This document shows, piece after piece, positions 35,829 through 44,097 of a stretch of 64,000 nt of DNA. The notes below the pieces were generated by a model. It did not search any database and was not told the origin of the DNA. It saw nothing but the letters and a program-made list of their open reading frames with translations. Source of the DNA: Candidatus Dormiibacterota bacterium (GTDB lineage Bacteria; Chloroflexota; Dormibacteria; CF-121). How positions within the stretch are numbered: position 1 is the first letter of the stretch; each line of letters starts with the position of its first letter. The stretch spans positions 162,187-226,186 of the forward strand of contig DASZZN010000029.1 of the NCBI GenBank assembly GCA_035544955.1. The letters are read 5' to 3'. The translations under genes and the position numbers were made by a program.

Positions 35829-36211
35829 TAGTGGGATTGGCCTTGCACGAGCGCGTCGTAGGCCTTCTCGTCGAGCAGCTTGGGATTGTCCTTCACGGCA
35901 CGGAGCTTGATGATCCAGCCCTTGCCGTAGGGGTCCTGGTTGACGAGCTCGGGGTGATCCTTCAGTTCCTGGTTGATCTCCGTCACCTCGCCGCCAACCG
36001 GACTGTACAGGTCGGAGGCCGCCTTTACCGATTCGATCACACCAAGCCGGGCGCCGGCATCGAGCTGCTGGCCAACCGCCGGCAGCTCGAGATAGATGAC
36101 ATCGCCGAGTTGCGACTGGGCATATTCGCTGATCCCTACCGTCGCCGTGTCGCCATCTTTCTTGACCCATTCGTGGGTCTCCGCAAATCGCATCCCGCTC
36201 AGATCTGCCAT
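35828..36211 (-). CDS. gcvH: Glycine cleavage system H protein
   Basis: The lipoyl carrier of the glycine cleavage complex. 127 residues, with lipoyl-lysine in GVIESVKAASDLYSP, and the family pattern HEWVKKDGDTATVGISEYAQ and GEVTEINQEL. ATG 36211 (MADLSGMRFAETHEW). It sits between gcvT and gcvPA, the usual order, and shuttles intermediates among P-, T- and L-proteins; no lpd gene is in the window. Confidence 0.95.
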   Translation of the reverse strand: MADLSGMRFAETHEWVKKDGDTATVGISEYAQSQLGDVIYLELPAVGQQLDAGARLGVIESVKAASDLYSPVGGEVTEINQELKDHPELVNQDPYGKGWIIKLRAVKDNPKLLDEKAYDALVQGQSH

Positions 36212-36227
36212 CCCAACTCCCTTTCCT

Positions 36228-37346
36228 TCATTTCGGATGAGGCCGCTTGTAGAAAGGCAATGGGACAACCTCGGCCGGGGCGGCCATGCCACGCACCTCC
36301 ACGCCAAGACGGGTTCCCGGCTCGGCCAGCGCCGGTGGCACGTACGCCATCCCGATGTTGTAGCCAAGGGTGAAGGAGACGTTTCCCGACGTCACCGTGC
36401 CGACCTGCTGGCCATCGCTGACCACCCGGTAGCCGTGACGGGGGATGCTGCGGTCCAGCATCTTGAAACCCACCAGCCGCCGAGAGAGTCCCTGCTCGCG
36501 TTCCTGCAGGATGGCGTCACGCCCCACGAAATCCTTGTCGAGGTTGAGGGTCCAATCCAGCCCTGCCTCGAGCGGATTGGTGTCGGCATCCATGTCGTTG
36601 CCGTAGAGGCGCATCCCCGCCTCCAGTCGCAGCGTGTCGCGAGCGCCCAGGCCCGCCGGCCGGATGCCATCGGACTTGCCCTCCTCAAGCAGCGCGCGCC
36701 AGAGCCGCTCGGCATCGGCATTGCGGCAAAACAGCTCGAAGCCATCCTCGCCGGTATAGCCGGTCCGCGAAATCACGCACGGCACATCCGCGACGGTCCC
36801 CTCGACGAAGGCATAGTACTTGACACTGCCCAGGTCGGCTTTCGTCAGCCGCTGGACGAGACCGACCGCTCGTGGGCCTTGCGCGCCTATCAGCGCCCAG
36901 TCCCTGCCGACATTGAGGACCGGGCCCCCACCCTGCCCTCCCCCGGAGGGGGAGGGTGCAGATGACTGCGACCGGATCCACTCGAAGTCGCCATCCTGGT
37001 TTCCGGCATTGACGACCAGCAGATCGCTACCGTCAGCCATCGCGTAGACAAGGACATCGTCGATGATGCCGCCCCTCTCATTACACAGCAGGGCGTACTG
37101 GATTCGCCCGTCTTTGAGTCGGGTCAGGTCGCGAGTAACGACGCGCTGGGCGAGGGTCGCATCGGTGATGCGCAGCTCTCCCATGTGCGAGAGATCGAAG
37201 AGGCCGACGGCTTCTCGCACGGCGCGATGCTCCTCGCGGATGCTGCTGTATTGGAGCGGCATCACCCACCCACCGAAGTTCGTCATCTGGGCGCCGAGGC
37301 GGACGTGCTCCTCGTAGAGTGGTGTCCGCGCGGCCGTCACCACCAA
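36228..37346 (-). CDS. gcvT: Aminomethyltransferase (glycine cleavage T protein), with in-frame repeat insertion
   Basis: Transfers the one-carbon unit from lipoyl-GcvH to tetrahydrofolate, releasing ammonia. 372 residues: TPLYEEHVRLGAQMTNFGG, the catalytic Asp in VVNAGNQDGD, RTGYTGEDGFELF and GLGARDTLRLEAGMRLYG. Between EWIRSQ and GRDWALIGAQGP lies a foreign Ser/Pro/Gly stretch (SSAPSPSGGGQGGGPVLNV) encoded by a short palindromic repeat (36927-36958). The frame stays open, so the protein should be made. The start (TTG 37346 or the following GTG) lies 3 bp past the sigma-like gene. Confidence 0.93.
   Translation of the reverse strand: MVVTAARTPLYEEHVRLGAQMTNFGGWVMPLQYSSIREEHRAVREAVGLFDLSHMGELRITDATLAQRVVTRDLTRLKDGRIQYALLCNERGGIIDDVLVYAMADGSDLLVVNAGNQDGDFEWIRSQSSAPSPSGGGQGGGPVLNVGRDWALIGAQGPRAVGLVQRLTKADLGSVKYYAFVEGTVADVPCVISRTGYTGEDGFELFCRNADAERLWRALLEEGKSDGIRPAGLGARDTLRLEAGMRLYGNDMDADTNPLEAGLDWTLNLDKDFVGRDAILQEREQGLSRRLVGFKMLDRSIPRHGYRVVSDGQQVGTVTSGNVSFTLGYNIGMAYVPPALAEPGTRLGVEVRGMAAPAEVVPLPFYKRPHPK
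36927..36958. repeat. Short GC-rich palindromic repeat, copy 2, inside gcvT
   Basis: The unit starts CCCACCCTGCCC and continues as a palindrome CCCTCCCCCGGAGGGGGAGGG. It closely matches 2893-2921 apart from one indel and about three substitutions. Here it is inside a coding sequence and translates to Gly/Pro/Ser residues in a loop of GcvT. Confidence 0.65.
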
Positions 37347-37349
37347 ACG

Positions 37350-37949
37350 TTACGCCTCAGGGTCGGGCTCGTCAGGGTCGTCGAGGACGTCGAGGTAATC
37401 GAGCAGCTCCTGGTCGTGGACCACTTGCGCCCCATGAAGCATCTCCAGAATGGCGTTGACCCGAGCCTCCTCCCACTGCAGGAGCTTAGCCAACTCGGCC
37501 GGGGTCGCCTCGCGTCCGAGTCGCTCCGAGAGCAGGCGTTGCGCCGATTCCAGCAGGCGGCAGGCGATGACGAACGCCTCGTCGTTGCGCTGGGCCTCTT
37601 CGGTTTGGGCGAGCACGTCATCCATCGTGACGGCGATGGCATGAACCAGGCGGGCGTGGAAGCCGCCATCGCCGGGTTTGTAGTGCTCGACCGCCGAGAT
37701 CAAGCCAACGGTGCCCTCCTGAAACAGGTCGCCAAAGGGAACGCCGCGCTCCTTGCGGGCCTGGGCGGCTTCCACCACGAGGTGGAGGTTGTGCTCGATC
37801 AGGGTCCGGTTCGCGGCATCGCGGACCACCCCCAGCGTGGCAAGGAGCCGTTGCTCCTCCGCGTTGGATAGTGGTGGATATTGGGCGACTTGCTCGCGGA
37901 TCTCGTCCTCCTCATCTTTCGGAGACTGTTGCTCCATGCGTTGGGCCAC
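37350..37949 (-). CDS. Sigma-70-like protein lacking region 4
   Basis: A 199-residue protein. Residues ~25-60 resemble sigma region 1.2 (YPPLSNAEEQRLLATLG); ~48-110 resemble region 2 (LIEHNLHLVVEAAQARKERG, PFGDLFQEGTVGLISAVEHY); ~130-170 resemble region 3 (RLLSERLGREATPAELAKLL). The aromatic, promoter-melting part of region 2 is eroded (GGFHARLVHAIAVTMDDV), and region 4 is missing: the chain ends in an acidic tail (DYLDVLDDPDEPDPEA). It may be a degenerate or regulatory sigma-like factor. It is the first gene of the gcv run, 3 bp before gcvT. Confidence 0.7.
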   Translation of the reverse strand: MAQRMEQQSPKDEEDEIREQVAQYPPLSNAEEQRLLATLGVVRDAANRTLIEHNLHLVVEAAQARKERGVPFGDLFQEGTVGLISAVEHYKPGDGGFHARLVHAIAVTMDDVLAQTEEAQRNDEAFVIACRLLESAQRLLSERLGREATPAELAKLLQWEEARVNAILEMLHGAQVVHDQELLDYLDVLDDPDEPDPEA

Positions 37950-37999
37950 GTTCCCATTCTACGAACGACGGGCCTGCGAACCGGGGCTATGATCAGGTC

Positions 38000-39391
38000 G
38001 TGAAGAGGGCCACCCGGCTCTTTCTCGCGGCCGCCTTGCTGGCGGCACTCATGCCCGCGGTCCAGGCCCGCGCCGCTGAGCCGCATGTCCTGGTGGCGAC
38101 CCTCAACGGGGTCATCAACCCGATCACCGACAGCTATATCTCGAAAGCCGTCGACCGCGCCGTGTCCACCCAGGCAAACGCCTTGATCATTCAGATGGAC
38201 ACGCCCGGCGGGTTGGACACCTCGATGAGGGGCATCATCAAGAAGATCCTCGGGGCGCCGCTGCCGGTGGTCATCTTCGTCGCGCCTTCGGGCGCCCGGG
38301 CCGCCTCAGCCGGCCTCTACATCACGGAGTCGGCCGATATCGCCGTGATGGCGCCCGGGACGAACATCGGCTCCGCGCACCCGGTCAGCCTTAGCGGGTC
38401 CAATCCCGCCGCCAACCCGACGGCGAGCCCCGGTGCAAGCGGCGCAACCTCGACAGCGCCGGATATCGAGTCTCAGAAGATCGAAAACGACGCCGCAGCC
38501 TACATTCGGGCGCTGGCCACGCTCCACCACCGCAATGCGGACTGGGCGGAGAAGGCCGTCCGGCAGAGCATCAACGCGCCGGCGGATGACGCCGTGAAAC
38601 TGGGTGTGGTCGATTTCGAGAGCCGCGACCTCGACACGCTTCTGCAGGACCTCGACGGTCGCCAGGTCTTAAAGGGCGGCCATACCTACACGCTGCAGAC
38701 CGCCCGGGCCAGCATCCAACGATACGACATGAGCGGATTCGAGCAATTTCTGCAAGCCGTCGCCGACCCGAACCTCGTGTATCTCCTCTTCCTGCTCGCC
38801 ATCATCGGCATCGGCTTCTGGGTCACGCATCCAGGGTTGTTCTTGCCCGGCGTGATCGGCGTGATCGCCGGCGTGCTCGCCGCCCTGTCGCTATTCGATC
38901 TGCCGATCAACATCGCCGGCGTCATCCTCATCCTGATCGCCGTCGTTCTCTTCATCATCGATCTCAAAGCGGTGACCCACGGAGTGCTGACCACGGGCGG
39001 CATCGTCGCCATGACGCTTGGGGGTCTACTGTTGATCGACACCAGCTTTCTCGCTGAGGGCGTCAACATTCCCCTGCTTATCATCACCGTCCTCGTCATC
39101 GCGGCCATCTTCCTCTTCATCCTGCGCAAGCTGATCGATGCCCGCCGCCGTCCATACGCCGCGGGTGAGGAGTCGATGATTGGCATGCTGGGCACCGTGC
39201 GAGAACCGCTGAATCCCAGTGGGATGGTGTTCGTGAATGGCGCGCTGTGGCAAGCCACCTCAACCAGCGGGCCGCTCGATGCCGGGACGCAGGTGCGCAT
39301 CGTCGGGGTCGACGGACTTCGACTCCGGGTCGAAGCCCTGCACCAACAGCACGCTGGGCGGTCCGAAGGGCCGCAGGCTGCATCGTCGTGA
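38000..39391 (+). CDS. NfeD-family membrane-bound serine protease (ClpP class)
   Basis: A 463-residue membrane protease. The signal segment (TRLFLAAALLAALMPAVQARA) is followed by a ClpP-like domain with nucleophile Ser in SGARAASAGLYITES and IIQMDTPGGLDTSM near the active site. Then come four or five membrane helices (~255-385) and a C-terminal OB-fold NfeD domain. Start GTG 38000, chosen for the signal peptide. It sits upstream of a slipin gene, the classic NfeD-stomatin operon; such pairs are thought to act in membrane quality control. Confidence 0.9.
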   Translation: MKRATRLFLAAALLAALMPAVQARAAEPHVLVATLNGVINPITDSYISKAVDRAVSTQANALIIQMDTPGGLDTSMRGIIKKILGAPLPVVIFVAPSGARAASAGLYITESADIAVMAPGTNIGSAHPVSLSGSNPAANPTASPGASGATSTAPDIESQKIENDAAAYIRALATLHHRNADWAEKAVRQSINAPADDAVKLGVVDFESRDLDTLLQDLDGRQVLKGGHTYTLQTARASIQRYDMSGFEQFLQAVADPNLVYLLFLLAIIGIGFWVTHPGLFLPGVIGVIAGVLAALSLFDLPINIAGVILILIAVVLFIIDLKAVTHGVLTTGGIVAMTLGGLLLIDTSFLAEGVNIPLLIITVLVIAAIFLFILRKLIDARRRPYAAGEESMIGMLGTVREPLNPSGMVFVNGALWQATSTSGPLDAGTQVRIVGVDGLRLRVEALHQQHAGRSEGPQAASS

Positions 39392-39449
39392 TAAGGCGTG
39401 ACCCGTAAGATGAAAACCGTCGACTTAGCGCATTAGCGAGGAGGGACCC

Positions 39450-40247
39450 GTGGGCGTATTCGCGCTGATCGTCCTTGGCATCATCGTTCTCGTTGTCCTG
39501 ATCGGCTTGAGCTCCGCGATCCGGATCATCAATGAGTACGAGCGCGGCGTGCTCTTCCGCCTCGGCCGGCTGATGGACCTCAAGGGGCCGGGGCTGCGCC
39601 TGATCATTCCGTTCGGCATCGACCGCCTGGTGAAGATCGATCTCCGCACCGTGACCCTCGAGGTCCCGCCGCAGGAGGTCATCACGCTCGACAACGTGAC
39701 CATCAAGGTCAACGCCGTCATCTACTTCATGGTTGTCGATCCCCGTAACGCCGTCACCCGGGTTGCCAACTTCATCAATGCCACGTCACAAATAGCACAG
39801 ACAACGCTACGGAGCGTGCTCGGCCAGTCGTCGCTCGATGAGCTGCTCGCCAACCGCGAGAAGATCAACGCCAAGCTCCAGCAGATCATCGACGAGCAAA
39901 CCGAGCCCTGGGGCATCAAGGTCTCGACGGTTGAGATCAAGGACGTCGAGCTCCCCCAGACGATGCAGCGCGCCATGGCCAAGCAGGCCGAGGCCGAACG
40001 AGAGAAGCGAGCCAAGATCATCCATGCGGAGGGTGAGTTCGAGGCGGCGCAGAAGCTGACCGATGCGGCTGGCGTGATCGCGACCCAACCCAGCGCGCTC
40101 CAGTTGCGCTATTTGCAGACTCTCACGGAGATCGGGGTCGAACGGAACACGGTGGTCGTCTTCCCGGTGCCGCTCGACCTGATCTCCCAGCTCATCGACA
40201 TGCGCCAGATCAAGGGCGCCGCACCAACGACACCGGCAAAGACCTGA
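39450..40247 (+). CDS. Slipin / stomatin-like SPFH protein
   Basis: A 265-residue membrane-anchored SPFH protein: N-terminal helix ([20 protein letters not shown]), SPFH domain from [20 protein letters not shown], and a helical end ([20 protein letters not shown]). It is the usual partner and probable substrate of the NfeD protease encoded 58 bp upstream; slipins form large ring assemblies in membrane microdomains. GAGGAGGGA precedes its GTG start at 39450. Confidence 0.92.
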   Translation: MGVFALIVLGIIVLVVLIGLSSAIRIINEYERGVLFRLGRLMDLKGPGLRLIIPFGIDRLVKIDLRTVTLEVPPQEVITLDNVTIKVNAVIYFMVVDPRNAVTRVANFINATSQIAQTTLRSVLGQSSLDELLANREKINAKLQQIIDEQTEPWGIKVSTVEIKDVELPQTMQRAMAKQAEAEREKRAKIIHAEGEFEAAQKLTDAAGVIATQPSALQLRYLQTLTEIGVERNTVVVFPVPLDLISQLIDMRQIKGAAPTTPAKT

Positions 40248-40309
40248 TTCTCCTGCTCGTCCACGGCGACGCCGCGCTCGATTTCTGGACGGTCGTCCTT
40301 ATCGGTATC

Positions 40310-41230
40310 GTGGCCGGCCTCTACGTGCTGGCCAACTTCGGCGAGCGCAACGCGACCGCGCGCATCGTGTCGCTCATCGCCGGCGCCGCGCTCTCTGGGC
40401 TCGCGCTGCTGCTCGGGTTGTTGGTGGGCGTCGGCCACCTGCTGCTCTATCAGAACGGGGGGGAGACCGCGGACAAGTTCCGTACGGCCGAGCTTCTCGC
40501 CGTCCCCCTGATGATTGCGGGCAGCCTCGGCCTCCTCTACCTCTGGTCGCTGGTCCAGCGCGCTGTCGCGCGAGTGATCCCGGTGCGCCCCGGCTCGCCG
40601 GTCATCTACCTGACGGTCGTGCTCGGCCTGCTGCTGGTGGCGCAGCAAGCCGGGGCGCAGGTCCAGTCCGGAACACCCCTGACGCTGGCGGACCTCCTCG
40701 CGCAGGATCTCCCGCTGCTCATCCTGGCCTTTGTCGGTGTCGGCATTTTCGTGCGAAGGTCGCCCCGCGAGGCGGCCGAACGCCTGGGCCTCGTTCCCCC
40801 GCGCCAGTTGCGATGGTGGCTGGTCGCACTGGTCGGCATCTTCGTGTTCCTCGCCATCGCCTATGGGATCGAGCGAGTGGCCGACAAAATCAGTCCATCG
40901 AGCCAGCAGCAGGTCACCAACGCGACCAATGTACTGTTCAGTCGCTTCAACAACCCGCTCGGCGTGATCCTGCTCGGACTGCTTCCCGCGGTCGTGGAAG
41001 AAACGTTATTCCGCGGCGCCCTGCTTCCGCGGCTCGGCATTGTGGTCACGGCCGTCTTGTTCGCCGCCCTGCACACCCAGTACGCGATCACCTTCGCGAC
41101 CCTGGAGGTTTTCGTCCTTGGCATTGGCCTCGGATTGCTGCGCGTTCGCTCTGGCAGCACGCTGCCCTGCATGGTGACTCACGCGGGCTATAACATCGCC
41201 GTGGGCGTGCTCGGCTACCTGGTCAGGTAG
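40310..41230 (+). CDS. CPBP-family intramembrane metalloprotease
   Basis: About 306 residues and eight membrane helices. The CPBP (Rce1/abortive-infection) motifs are present near the C-terminus: EE and R in VVEETLFRGALLPRLG, His in LFAALHTQ, and HxxxN in VTHAGYNIAVG. The N-terminal helix starts before GTG 40310 in the open frame (LDFWTVVLIGIVAGLYVL), but no ATG, GTG or TTG lies upstream, so the true start may be a CTG near 40246. The likely role is membrane-protein cleavage; the partner is unknown. Confidence 0.82.
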   Translation: MAGLYVLANFGERNATARIVSLIAGAALSGLALLLGLLVGVGHLLLYQNGGETADKFRTAELLAVPLMIAGSLGLLYLWSLVQRAVARVIPVRPGSPVIYLTVVLGLLLVAQQAGAQVQSGTPLTLADLLAQDLPLLILAFVGVGIFVRRSPREAAERLGLVPPRQLRWWLVALVGIFVFLAIAYGIERVADKISPSSQQQVTNATNVLFSRFNNPLGVILLGLLPAVVEETLFRGALLPRLGIVVTAVLFAALHTQYAITFATLEVFVLGIGLGLLRVRSGSTLPCMVTHAGYNIAVGVLGYLVR

Positions 41231-41253
41231 TTATGCACAGGCAATCCACTTGT

Positions 41254-41287
41254 GCAAACGTGCGTTTGCGACAGCCGACCGTATAAT
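41254..41287 (+). promoter_or_regulatory. parA promoter with palindrome
   Basis: GCAAACG-TG-CGTTTGC (41254-41269) lies over the expected -35 region, and a consensus TATAAT is at 41282-41287. The palindrome is a candidate operator for ParA/ParB autoregulation; it does not match the parS consensus. Confidence 0.5.
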
Positions 41288-41321
41288 TCGGGCAGCGCCG
41301 TCCTGCGTTCAGCCAGCAAAT

Positions 41322-42080
41322 TTGCCAAGAGTCTACGCAGTCGTCAACCAAAAGGGCGGAGTCGGTAAGACGACGACCGCTATCAACGTGGCCGCCAACC
41401 TTCCCGAACTCGGCCTGAGCGGGCTGATCGTTGATATGGACCCCCAGGGCAACACCACCAGCGGACTCGGTATCACCCGCAGCGAGCTCAGCAGCAGCGT
41501 CTACAACGTCATCGTCGATGCCGAGGACATCAACGAGGTCGTCCGGCCCACCCCGGTCCCAGGCCTCGACATCCTTCCCTCGCACCGCGCCCTGGCGGGC
41601 GCCGAGATCGAGCTGATCAACCTTGCGCGCCGCGAACGCCGGCTACTCTACGCGCTCGAGTCGCTGCGCGTCGCCTACGACTACATCATCATCGACTGCC
41701 CACCGTCCCTGGGCCTGCTCACGGTGAACTCCCTGGTGGCCGCCGAGTACATGCTGATCCCCATCCAGTGCGAGTACTACGCACTCGAAGGCCTGGGTGC
41801 GCTGACGCACACCACGCAGCTGATCCAGCGCGAGCTCAATCCACGACTGAAGATCGGCGGCATCGTCCTGACACTCTTCGATCCGCGCTTGACGCTGACG
41901 CTCCAGGTCGCTGAGCAAGTCCGCGCCCGCTATCCGGAGAAGACGTTCCAGACAGTCATCCCACGCAACGTGCGGCTTAGCGAGGCACCCAGTCATGGGA
42001 TGCCGATCACGCAATACGACCCGACGTCGCGCGGCGCCGTCGCCTATCAGGAACTCACCAAGGAGTTGATCGCCAGATGA
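41322..42080 (+). CDS. parA: Chromosome partitioning ATPase ParA (Soj)
   Basis: Walker-type ATPase that moves the origin region during segregation. 252 residues: deviant Walker A NQKGGVGKTTTAINVAANL, Walker A' LIVDMDPQGNTTSGLG and Walker B YIIIDCPPSLGLLTVNSL. I start it at TTG 41322 (PRVYAVVNQKGG), where homology begins; a start at GTG/ATG near 41250 would lie upstream of the TATAAT. It overlaps parB by ATGA. Position about 7 kb from dnaA is typical for the chromosomal system. Confidence 0.94.
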   Translation: MPRVYAVVNQKGGVGKTTTAINVAANLPELGLSGLIVDMDPQGNTTSGLGITRSELSSSVYNVIVDAEDINEVVRPTPVPGLDILPSHRALAGAEIELINLARRERRLLYALESLRVAYDYIIIDCPPSLGLLTVNSLVAAEYMLIPIQCEYYALEGLGALTHTTQLIQRELNPRLKIGGIVLTLFDPRLTLTLQVAEQVRARYPEKTFQTVIPRNVRLSEAPSHGMPITQYDPTSRGAVAYQELTKELIAR

Positions 42081-42961
42081 ACAAACGACGTGGTTTGGGT
42101 CGGGGCCTGGAGGCCCTGATTCCCTCGGGGGAGTACGTCGAGGAGCTGAGCGACAACCGTGCCCGCCGCCGGTTTGCGCTACAGATCGCGATCGCCGAGA
42201 TCAAGCCGAACCCGGAGCAGCCGCGCCGCTCCTTCGATCCGGCGTCGCTGCAGGAACTGGCCGACTCGATCCGGATCCACGGCATCCTGCAGCCATTGCT
42301 TGTTCGCGAGGGACTCGCGGGCTATGAGTTGATTGCCGGCGAGCGCCGGCTCCGCGCCGCGGAGATTGCCGGGCTGGCGGAAGTGCCTGTGATCGTCCAC
42401 CCCGGCAGCGGCGGTCGCCTCGAGGAGCGGCTCGAGCTGGCGCTGGTCGAGAACCTGCAGCGTACTGACCTCAACGCCATTGAGGAGGCGCGCGCGATTC
42501 AGCGGTTGCTGCGTGACTTCGGCCTGACCCAGGAAGCGCTCGCCGAACGGATCGGTAAGAACCGGGTCACGATCGCCCAGAGCGTGCGCCTCTTAGGGCT
42601 GCCGGAGCCGGCCATCAAGGCCATCGAGACCGGGGCGATCACCGCCGGCCACGGGATTGCCCTGCTCGGCCTACCGACAGCGGCCCAGCAGCTGGTCGGC
42701 CTCGAGCGGGCAATCCGGGACCACTGGAGCGTCCGCCAGACGGAAGAGTGGTGCCGCGCTCGCGCCACCGAGGCGGGGACCAGGCAGCCGCGCCGGGTGA
42801 CTGCCGCGGATCCCGAGACTCGCGCGGTCGAGGAAGAATTTCGCCGCGCGCTGGGGACGAAGGTCGTCCTGACCCGACTCAAGAACGGCGGCCGGTTGAC
42901 GATCGAGTTCTACAGCAACGAGGAGCTCGAGGCGCTCAGGCGCCGTCTAACGACGCACTAG
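42077..42961 (+). CDS. parB: Chromosome partitioning protein ParB (Spo0J)
   Basis: CTP-dependent parS-binding clamp. 294 residues: N-terminal RGLGRGLEALIP (ParA-interacting), IKPNPEQPRR, the CTP-binding GERRLRAAEIAGL, ENLQRTDLNAIEEARA, and the HTH LTQEALAERIGKNRVTIAQSV, followed by the C-terminal dimerisation region. The coupled overlap with parA shows a two-gene operon. I found no sequence like TGTTTCACGTGAAACA in the window, so parS must lie outside or be divergent. Confidence 0.95.
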   Translation: MNKRRGLGRGLEALIPSGEYVEELSDNRARRRFALQIAIAEIKPNPEQPRRSFDPASLQELADSIRIHGILQPLLVREGLAGYELIAGERRLRAAEIAGLAEVPVIVHPGSGGRLEERLELALVENLQRTDLNAIEEARAIQRLLRDFGLTQEALAERIGKNRVTIAQSVRLLGLPEPAIKAIETGAITAGHGIALLGLPTAAQQLVGLERAIRDHWSVRQTEEWCRARATEAGTRQPRRVTAADPETRAVEEEFRRALGTKVVLTRLKNGGRLTIEFYSNEELEALRRRLTTH

Positions 42962-42979
42962 CGGTTGCACGTGTAAGGG

Positions 42980-43429
42980 CTATTCGCGGATCCAGCGGTC
43001 CCCGGTTCGGTCGTACTCGTGCAGCTCACTCCGCTCGAAGAAGAGCGCGATTTCGGACTCGGCCCGGCCGGGCGAGTCCGAACCGTGGATGAGGTTCATG
43101 CCGAGGTCGAGCGCGAGGTCGCCGCGGATCGTCCCGGGTACGGCCTTCAGCGGATCGGTTGCGCCCATCACTCCGCGGACGACCGTGACGGCCTCACGGC
43201 CCTCCCAGATCATCGCCACCACCGGGCCCGACGTGATGAATGCGATCAGGCCATCAAAGAAGGGCTTCCCCTGGTGCTCCGCGTAGTGACGCGCCGCCAC
43301 GTCTTTGCTGATCCGCATCATCTTCAAGCCGATCAGCTTCAGCCCGCGACGCTCCAGCCGCGCGACGATGGCCCCGACCAGTCCACGCTGGACGCCATCG
43401 GGCTTGACCAGGACCAGCGTGCGCTGCAT
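42980..43429 (-). CDS. ndk: Nucleoside diphosphate kinase
   Basis: Balances nucleoside triphosphate pools by phosphate transfer through a phospho-His. 149 residues: [17 protein letters not shown] at the start, [10 protein letters not shown], and the active-site His in [17 protein letters not shown]. Normal length. It is convergent with parB (18 bp apart) and 3 bp downstream of lepB on the minus strand. Confidence 0.95.
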   Translation of the reverse strand: MQRTLVLVKPDGVQRGLVGAIVARLERRGLKLIGLKMMRISKDVAARHYAEHQGKPFFDGLIAFITSGPVVAMIWEGREAVTVVRGVMGATDPLKAVPGTIRGDLALDLGMNLIHGSDSPGRAESEIALFFERSELHEYDRTGDRWIRE

Positions 43430-43432
43430 GCT

Positions 43433-44032
43433 CTATGGTCCCGCAGCGAGGGTCGGCTTGGTGCCGAGAAAACCGACCTGGCCCAGCGGCCAGATGCGGA
43501 CCTCGGCCTTTCCAAGAATGGAATCGAGCGTGATCATCCCGAAGGTCCGCGAGTCGCTCGAATGGTTCCGGTTGTCGCCCAGCACGAAGAACTGATTCGG
43601 TAGGATCAGCTGGTCCTGCCCGGATGCGGGCCAGTTGTTGTTATACGTCCAACGTTCCGGCAGATACGGCTCGTTCAGCACCTGGCCATTGATGTAGACG
43701 ACGCTGTTGGTGATGTGGACCCGCTCGCCCGGCAGCCCGATGATGCGCTTGATGAAATCGCGGCTGGCTTCATCGGGTGGCTTGAACACGATGATGTCGC
43801 CGCGCTGCGGCTGGTGAAGCTTGTAGGAAATCTTCGACGCCACCAGCAGGTCGTTGTCATGCAGCGTCGAGTACATGCTCGAGCCCAGCACATGGACGGT
43901 CTGCACCGCGTACTGGATGACCACGTAGAGAACAAGGGCGAGGAACACGATCTCGAGCGTGTCCCTGAGGAAAGACTTCTGGCGCGCTGGTTGCGACGGC
44001 GCCGTCGGTTGCGCCATGTGCGGCTGCGCCAT
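43433..44032 (-). CDS. lepB: Signal peptidase I
   Basis: Cleaves Sec and Tat signal peptides. 199 residues with one N-terminal membrane helix (DTLEIVFLALVLYVVIQYAV), nucleophile Ser in VLGSSMYSTLHD, the catalytic Lys in RDFIKRIIGLPGERV, and the GDNRNHSSDSR box. The first 20 residues are a Pro/Gln-rich cytosolic tail. It precedes ndk by 3 bp. Confidence 0.93.
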   Translation of the reverse strand: MAQPHMAQPTAPSQPARQKSFLRDTLEIVFLALVLYVVIQYAVQTVHVLGSSMYSTLHDNDLLVASKISYKLHQPQRGDIIVFKPPDEASRDFIKRIIGLPGERVHITNSVVYINGQVLNEPYLPERWTYNNNWPASGQDQLILPNQFFVLGDNRNHSSDSRTFGMITLDSILGKAEVRIWPLGQVGFLGTKPTLAAGP

Positions 44033-44097
44033 CCTTTAGCTGTTCAACTTCATCCGGGGCGATTCATTGTAAGCCGGAAGGGAAGCAATGCAGCCAG

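Noticed and set aside
35829..36170. N-terminal extension of gcvPA into gcvH
   Set aside because: It is read in another frame of gcvH and lacks homology; GTG 35828 fits the family start.
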